Source: Asticcacaulis sp. AND118 (lineage in GTDB: Bacteria > Pseudomonadota > Alphaproteobacteria > Caulobacterales > Caulobacteraceae). Taken from it: a stretch of 64,000 nucleotides of DNA. A program made the translations under genes and the position numbers. Location: contig NZ_CP084910.1 in NCBI RefSeq assembly GCF_020535245.1, positions 1 through 64,000 of the forward strand. The letters run 5' to 3'. The notes under the pieces were generated by a model that worked only from the letters and a program-made list of their open reading frames with translations, searched no databases and was not told the DNA's origin. Of this stretch, positions 57,673 to 64,000 are shown one piece after another. Positions within the stretch are counted from its first letter, which is position 1. Each line of letters begins with the position of its first letter.

Positions 57673-58773
57673 ATGAAGACTTCGCTCTCGACCCTGCTGA
57701 GCACCACCGCCCCCTTGACCGAACTCGATGCAAGGGCGCGTGAGGTGTTCCGTCATGTTGTCGAGGCCTATCTGGAAACCGGGGAGCCGGTAGGGTCGCG
57801 CACCCTGTCCAAGGGCGGGATCGCGTTGTCACCGGCTTCGATCCGCAACACCCTGTCCGATCTGGCGGAACTGGGCCTGCTCAGCGCCCCGCATATTTCG
57901 GCCGGACGGATGCCGACGCATCAGGGGCTGCGCCTGTTCGTGGATGGTCTGCTGGAGATCGGCGACGTGGCGCAGGACGCCAAGCGCGAGATCGAGGCGC
58001 GGCTGACCGCCAAAGGCATGACCTTCGACAGCGCCCTGCGCGAAGCCTCCAACCTGCTGTCCGGCCTTGCCGGCGGGGCTGGGGTGGTGATGACCCCGTC
58101 TTTCGAAGCCGGGGTGCGCCACGTCGAATTCGTCAAGCTGTCGCCGGATCAGGCGCTGGCCGTGCTGGTCTTCGACGACGGACGGGTGGAAAACCGCCTG
58201 ATGGCGCTCGATGCCGGAGTGACCCCTGCCGATCTGATCGAAGCCTCCAACTATCTCAGCACGCGCCTGCGTGGCCGCACCCTGAGCGAAGCCGGCCGCG
58301 ACCTGCGCACCGAGCTTGAGGCCGAGCGTCAGCAGCTCAACGACGCGGCCACCGGCCTGATCGCGCGCGGACTGGCGGCCTGGGCCGGCGGCGAGAACGA
58401 CAAAAGGGCGCTGATCGTCCGTGGGCAGGCCAATCTGCTGGAGGCCTCGGCGCTCGAAGATCTTGAACGCGTGCGCGCCCTGTTCGAGGATCTGGAAGAA
58501 AAGGAAGAACTGATCAACCTGCTCGACAATGTGCGTTCGGCGCAGGGCGTAAGAATTTTCATCGGATCGGAATCGAAACTGTTTTCTTTGTCCGGTTCGG
58601 CTGTTATTGCAGCCCCCTACATGCTGGGCGGTCCCAAGACCGGGCAACCGCAGAAGGTCGTCGGCGCCATTGGCGTCATCGGACCCGCCCGGTTGAATTA
58701 CGCGCGCATCATCCCACTTGTGGACTATACCGCGAAAATCCTCGGCCGCCTGCTGGAGCAGGACAGGCCCTAA
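57673..58773 (+). CDS. hrcA: Heat-inducible transcription repressor HrcA
   Basis: HrcA represses groESL-type genes by binding CIRCE inverted repeats. The 366-residue protein has an N-terminal winged helix ([20 protein letters not shown], then [19 protein letters not shown]) and the signature [19 protein letters not shown]. No CIRCE element is visible upstream, so hrcA itself is probably not autoregulated here. It precedes grpE by 19 bp, the usual hrcA-grpE operon. Confidence 0.95.
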   Translation: MKTSLSTLLSTTAPLTELDARAREVFRHVVEAYLETGEPVGSRTLSKGGIALSPASIRNTLSDLAELGLLSAPHISAGRMPTHQGLRLFVDGLLEIGDVAQDAKREIEARLTAKGMTFDSALREASNLLSGLAGGAGVVMTPSFEAGVRHVEFVKLSPDQALAVLVFDDGRVENRLMALDAGVTPADLIEASNYLSTRLRGRTLSEAGRDLRTELEAERQQLNDAATGLIARGLAAWAGGENDKRALIVRGQANLLEASALEDLERVRALFEDLEEKEELINLLDNVRSAQGVRIFIGSESKLFSLSGSAVIAAPYMLGGPKTGQPQKVVGAIGVIGPARLNYARIIPLVDYTAKILGRLLEQDRP

Positions 58774-58792
58774 GCAACAGAGTTCGAGATTA

Positions 58793-59389
58793 ATGAGCGA
58801 AGACCATAACGAACAAGACGCCCCGTTCGCCAACGACGCCATCGACACGCTGAACGCGGCGCTGGAGCAGCTTCAGGCCGAAAACACCGCGCTCAAGGAA
58901 CAGGCGCTGCGCTACGCCGCCGAAGCCGAAAACGTCAAGCGCCGAGCCGAGCGCGAAATGAATGACGCGCGCGCCTTCGCCATTCAGCGCTTCTCGCGCG
59001 ATCTGCTGGGTGTGGCCGACGTGCTGCAACGCGCGCTGCAGGCCGTCCCGGCGCAGATCGAAGACCCGGCGTTCAAGAACTTTGTCTCGGGCATCGAGAT
59101 GACGGAAAAGGAACTGGCCGGCGCGTTCGAAAAGAACGGTGTCAAGAAGATCGCACCTCTAAAAGGCGACAAGTTCGATCCGAACTTTCATCAGGCCGTG
59201 ATGGAGCAGCCCTCCACCGAGGTCGAGGGCGGCAGCGTCCTGATGGTCATGCAGGCGGGCTACGAGTTGTTCGGCCGCACCATCCGTCCGGCCATGGTCG
59301 TTACGGCGGCCAAGTCGGCCAGCGCCGCCAACGGTGCTTATAACGGCGGCGACAGCGCTTCGGGCGGCACGATCAATACCCAGGCTTAA
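58793..59389 (+). CDS. grpE: Nucleotide exchange factor GrpE
   Basis: GrpE is the nucleotide exchange factor of DnaK. The 198-residue protein has an N-terminal coiled coil (about 20-75, LEQLQAENTALKEQALRYAAEAENVKRRAERE region) and a C-terminal beta wing with FDPNFHQAVMEQPSTEVEGG and LFGRTIRPAMVVTA. It follows hrcA by 19 bp and ends at a terminator. Confidence 0.95.
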   Translation: MSEDHNEQDAPFANDAIDTLNAALEQLQAENTALKEQALRYAAEAENVKRRAEREMNDARAFAIQRFSRDLLGVADVLQRALQAVPAQIEDPAFKNFVSGIEMTEKELAGAFEKNGVKKIAPLKGDKFDPNFHQAVMEQPSTEVEGGSVLMVMQAGYELFGRTIRPAMVVTAAKSASAANGAYNGGDSASGGTINTQA

Positions 59390-59394
59390 AAGCG

Positions 59395-59424
59395 AAAAAC
59401 CCCGGCCTAGCGGTCGGGGGTTTT
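59395..59424. terminator. Terminator between grpE and the dienelactone-hydrolase-like gene
   Basis: AAAACCCC (59396-59403) pairs with GGGGTTTT (59417-59424), with an inner GGCC/GGTC stem and one bulged G. It can act on both strands for the two converging genes. Confidence 0.8.
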
Positions 59425-59426
59425 CT

Positions 59427-60362
59427 TTACAGATACGCCCCAAACCACTTGAGCAGTTCGGCCCAGCCTTCCTTAGCGGCCTTCTCATTATAGAGGGCGC
59501 GATAATCGGCGTGGAAGCCGTGCTTGGCGTCCTTATAGACCTTGATATGGCTCGGCGTCTTGCCCGACACCTTCAGCGCCGTATTCATGCGTTCGACGCT
59601 TTCGAGCGAAATGCCCCCGTCCTGACCGGCATAGAGACCCAGCACCGGCTTGCGCAGACCCGCCGCACGGTCGATCGGCCACTGACGCTCTTCCTTACCC
59701 AGAAAATCATTGGGCGCCGGACGCTCCAGACGCCCGTACCACGCGACACCCGCTTTGATCTCCGGGATCGAGGTCGCGGCCATCCACACCACGGCCCCAC
59801 CCCAGCAGAAGCCGGTAATGCCGATCCTAGAGGTATTGGCGAACCTGGTCTTGCCAAACACGCCTTTGGATTGCCCCACATCCGGATTGGACTTCAGCCA
59901 CGCGATCAGAGTTTTGAGGTCGCCCATCACCTGCTCATTGGTGGCCGTTTCGACCAGCTTGCGGATTTCCGCCGTGTCCTTTAACGCCGCGGCATTGCCC
60001 TTACGCGCGAAAGGATCGAAGGTCAGGGCCACATAGCCCTGATGCGCCAGACGGCGGCACACATCGCGCAGATAATCATGCAGGCCGAAGATTTCCGGCA
60101 CCACCAGCACCACCGGGCGGCGCTTGGCGTCCTGCGGCAAGGCGATATAGGCCGGGATATTATAGTCGGTGCCCGTCGGCACGCTCAGGTCCTTGGCGAT
60201 AAGACCTGTGTACGGCGTCGAAACCGGCGATTGCGCCGCGGCGGCACCGGCCCCCAGGGCGTAACCGGCGAAGAACAGCCCGGCCATGCGCCGGCGGCTG
60301 ACGTGAAAATCCTGCGGCTCGCTGCCTTCTGGGCGCGTCAGGGGCAGGTTGTCCATCGTCAT
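59427..60362 (-). CDS. Tat-exported dienelactone hydrolase family protein
   Basis: From the ATG at 60362, behind GGAGA, this has 311 residues. A twin-arginine signal (SRRRMAGLFFAGYALGAGAA) indicates export of a folded protein. The mature part is a dienelactone-hydrolase-type alpha/beta hydrolase with the Cys nucleophile in GFCWGG, an Asp in AGQDGG and a His in KHGFHADY. The substrate is unknown. It converges on grpE and is divergent from dnaK. Confidence 0.85.
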   Translation of the reverse strand: MTMDNLPLTRPEGSEPQDFHVSRRRMAGLFFAGYALGAGAAAAQSPVSTPYTGLIAKDLSVPTGTDYNIPAYIALPQDAKRRPVVLVVPEIFGLHDYLRDVCRRLAHQGYVALTFDPFARKGNAAALKDTAEIRKLVETATNEQVMGDLKTLIAWLKSNPDVGQSKGVFGKTRFANTSRIGITGFCWGGAVVWMAATSIPEIKAGVAWYGRLERPAPNDFLGKEERQWPIDRAAGLRKPVLGLYAGQDGGISLESVERMNTALKVSGKTPSHIKVYKDAKHGFHADYRALYNEKAAKEGWAELLKWFGAYL

Positions 60363-60523
60363 CGGCCATTCTCCATGAAATACGGCGGTAACTAACACCA
60401 TGACTGTGTCACTTTACAAGTCACTTTGGGCGATACGCACAAGGTCCCTAAATCTGTCGGGCTTCACCGAATGAGCGCGTTCTGAAAAACCCTAAAAATA
60501 ATGCCCCCTTTCCACAGCCCCCT

Positions 60524-60551
60524 CTTGCAGGGCGGAACACGCCCCTTATAT
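60524..60551 (+). promoter_or_regulatory. Candidate sigma-32 heat-shock promoter of dnaK
   Basis: CTTGCAG (60524-60530), an 11-bp spacer and CCCCTTATAT (60542-60551) resemble the alphaproteobacterial sigma-32 consensus CTTG...CCCCAT-T. It lies about 195 bp before dnaK. The 384-bp gap (60363-60746) also holds repeat copy C but no gene. Confidence 0.6.
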
Positions 60552-60603
60552 CGGTTGCAGATTTGGCGATCGGACCGACACAGTCCGGTCCAAAATTAGC
60601 TAA

Positions 60604-60647
60604 GCGCGCCCCGAAAAGTGCTATGCGGTTTTCGGACAAGGTGCGCC
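60604..60647. repeat. Dispersed CCGAAAA...TTTTCGG hairpin repeat, copy C
   Basis: CCGAAAA (60611-60617) and TTTTCGG (60629-60635) pair around an 11-nt loop, as in copies A and B. Outer GCGCGCC and GGTGCGCC extend the structure. It lies between the putative heat-shock promoter and dnaK, so it would be in the dnaK leader. Confidence 0.8.
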
Positions 60648-60746
60648 ACACTGTAAAATTTCATCTCACCGGGGATGGACAAGCGGGGTGCTTATCTTCA
60701 AAAGGCCTCGAAAGCCCATTGCCTTAAACGGAGTAAATCTGGACTC

Positions 60747-62648
<1,902 letters not shown>

Positions 62649-62668
62649 ATCCGCGTTCTGACAAGTCG

Positions 62669-62706
62669 AAGGGGGAGTCTGATTTTATCCGGCTCCCTCT
62701 TTTTTT
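62669..62706 (+). terminator. Terminator between dnaK and dnaJ
   Basis: AAGGGGGAG (62669-62677) pairs with CTCCCTCTT (62693-62701, one G-U), followed by a T-run to 62706. Partial read-through could set a lower dnaJ level. Confidence 0.65.
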
Positions 62707-62846
62707 GAGTTTCCGGTGACATCGGCTATGGTGCCGGTGTGAAGAGTGCAGGCAACCCAGGCGGGGGCTTGGGAAATATTTATCGCGCATCTGAGTCCGA
62801 AAACCGCAAGGCGCTTTTTCGGGATGCGCTTAAGGGCTTGTTTGTA

Positions 62847-64000
62847 ATGGCGCGTGATTACTACGAAATTCTGGGCGTGGCCCGCGACGCGGATGACGCA
62901 ACGCTGAAATCGGCTTTTCGCAGGAAGGCGATGGAACATCACCCTGACCGCAATCAGGGCGACGATCAGGCCGAGGCGCGTTTCAAGGAAGTCAACGAAG
63001 CCTATTCGGTGCTGTCCGACGGCAACAAGCGCGCGGCCTACGACCGCTTCGGCCATGCCGGGGTCAACGGCCAGGGCGGCGGTTTCGGGGGTCAGGGCGG
63101 CTTCGGCCAGCAAGGCTTCGGCAATGTCGAAGACATCTTCTCCGAAATGTTCGGCGACATCTTCGGCGGTGGCGGCGGACGCCGCTCCGGTGGCCCGCAA
63201 CGCGGTCCCGACGTTCGCTACGACTACGAAATCACACTGGAGCAGGCCTATAAGGGCGCGGATGTCGAACTGAACATCCCGACGACCCTGACCTGCGAAG
63301 TCTGCAACGGTTCGGGCGCCAAGGCGGGCACCAAACCGGTGACCTGTCATACCTGCGCCGGCCACGGCCGCGTGCGCACCTCCAACGGCTTCTTCCAGGT
63401 GGAACGCACCTGCCCGACCTGTAACGGTCAGGGTCAGGTGATCAAGGAACCCTGCACCAACTGCCACGGCCATGGTCAGGTGCGTGCCAATCGCAAATTG
63501 AACGTGCGTATCCCCGCCGGTGTCGATGACGGCGCGCGCATCCGCCTGTCCGGCGAAGGTCAGGCCGGGGCGCACGGCGGGCCGAAGGGCGACCTGTACA
63601 TCTTCCTGTCGGTGGCGGAGCATGAGATTTTCGAGCGCGATGGCGCCGACCTGCACTGTCAGATCCCCGTGCCTATGACCACCGCCGTTCTGGGCGGCGA
63701 GGTCGAGGTGCCCTGCCTGATGGGCGGCGAAGGCTGCGACGGAACCTGCAAGCTGGAGGTCGCTATCCCCGAAGGCGCGCAGACCGGCCACAAGGTCAAG
63801 ATCAAGGGCAAGGGTATGCCGGTGCTCAACTCGAAACAGCGCGGCGATCTCCTGGTCGAACTGTTTGTCGAGACGCCGAAACACCTCAGCCCGCGTCAGA
63901 AGGAACTGATGCAGGAATTCGCCGAGATCGCCGAAGCGCAGTCCTACGCGCAGTCGCAGGGCTTCATGCATAAGGCCAAGCGTTTTTGGGACGACATCAC
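62847..64000 (+). CDS. dnaJ: Chaperone DnaJ (Hsp40), 3' end beyond the window
   Basis: DnaJ stimulates the ATPase of DnaK. The 384 visible residues cover nearly the whole protein. It begins MARDYYEILGVARDADDATL with the HPD motif in HHPDRNQG, a Gly/Phe-rich linker (about 70-115), four CxxCxGxG zinc repeats (CEVCNGSG, CHTCAGHG, CPTCNGQG, CTNCHGHG; about 150-210) and the C-terminal substrate domains. The reading frame is still open at the window end at KRFWDDIT, which is close to the usual C-terminus. It follows dnaK by 198 bp. Confidence 0.96.
   Translation, partial: MARDYYEILGVARDADDATLKSAFRRKAMEHHPDRNQGDDQAEARFKEVNEAYSVLSDGNKRAAYDRFGHAGVNGQGGGFGGQGGFGQQGFGNVEDIFSEMFGDIFGGGGGRRSGGPQRGPDVRYDYEITLEQAYKGADVELNIPTTLTCEVCNGSGAKAGTKPVTCHTCAGHGRVRTSNGFFQVERTCPTCNGQGQVIKEPCTNCHGHGQVRANRKLNVRIPAGVDDGARIRLSGEGQAGAHGGPKGDLYIFLSVAEHEIFERDGADLHCQIPVPMTTAVLGGEVEVPCLMGGEGCDGTCKLEVAIPEGAQTGHKVKIKGKGMPVLNSKQRGDLLVELFVETPKHLSPRQKELMQEFAEIAEAQSYAQSQGFMHKAKRFWDDI

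Overview
The window reads as chromosomal DNA of a GC-rich alphaproteobacterium of the Caulobacteraceae, most likely Asticcacaulis or a close relative. DnaA, HrcA, GlnD and GyrB have the Caulobacter style of sequence, and the replication block is dnaA-dnaN-recF-gyrB. The genus is inferred from remembered homologues and was not checked by a search. The window cuts off the 5' end of dnaA and the extreme 3' end of dnaJ.

Layout. 1-6.3 kb: dnaA, dnaN, recF, gyrB. 6.3-15 kb: a NUDIX hydrolase, argG, a hypothetical gene, kup, an Rrf2 regulator with an SDR enzyme, marC-type membrane protein, pyrF, an SDHAF4-like gene and htpX. 15-22.4 kb: rsmB-like methyltransferase, rpe, heparinase-like gene, purH and a tandem pair of alpha/beta hydrolases. 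22.4-27.3 kb (minus strand): ABC-F ATPase, murJ, trpS and a PCu(A)C lipoprotein. 27.7 kb: a possible HEPN/zinc-ribbon protein in AT-richer DNA. 28.7-40.3 kb: mutS-glnD (minus), maeB (plus), an AmpG-like transporter and a hybrid histidine kinase (minus). 49.9-62.8 kb: gshB, yraN, rsmI, hemW, rdgB, a DUF2975/HTH pair, rph, a GH43 remnant, hrcA-grpE, a Tat-exported dienelactone-hydrolase-like protein, then dnaK and dnaJ.

The unusual part is 41.06-48.81 kb. A 7.75-kb element sits inside comM (yifB), splitting its AAA+ core just after Walker B. Its outer ends carry 22-bp inverted repeats, and GAATATTCCGG is repeated directly on both sides. Inside are two related IS1595-type units facing opposite ways. 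Each has a winged-helix-like ORF at its outer end, an IS1595-family transposase and a divergent DUF6471 gene with palindromes between the last two. The cargo includes an AT-rich two-gene operon, SLATT membrane protein plus CD-NTase-like nucleotidyltransferase, which is the architecture of a minimal CBASS-type anti-phage system. Other cargo genes are unrecognised. A third, orphan terminal repeat lies at the junction of the two units, and only the outer ends share a target duplication, so the whole block probably moved as one transposon.

The remaining genes are mostly housekeeping: replication, mismatch repair, nitrogen sensing, nucleotide synthesis, heat shock. Dispersed hairpin repeats (three copies of a CCGAAAA...TTTTCGG element and two other families) lie between them.
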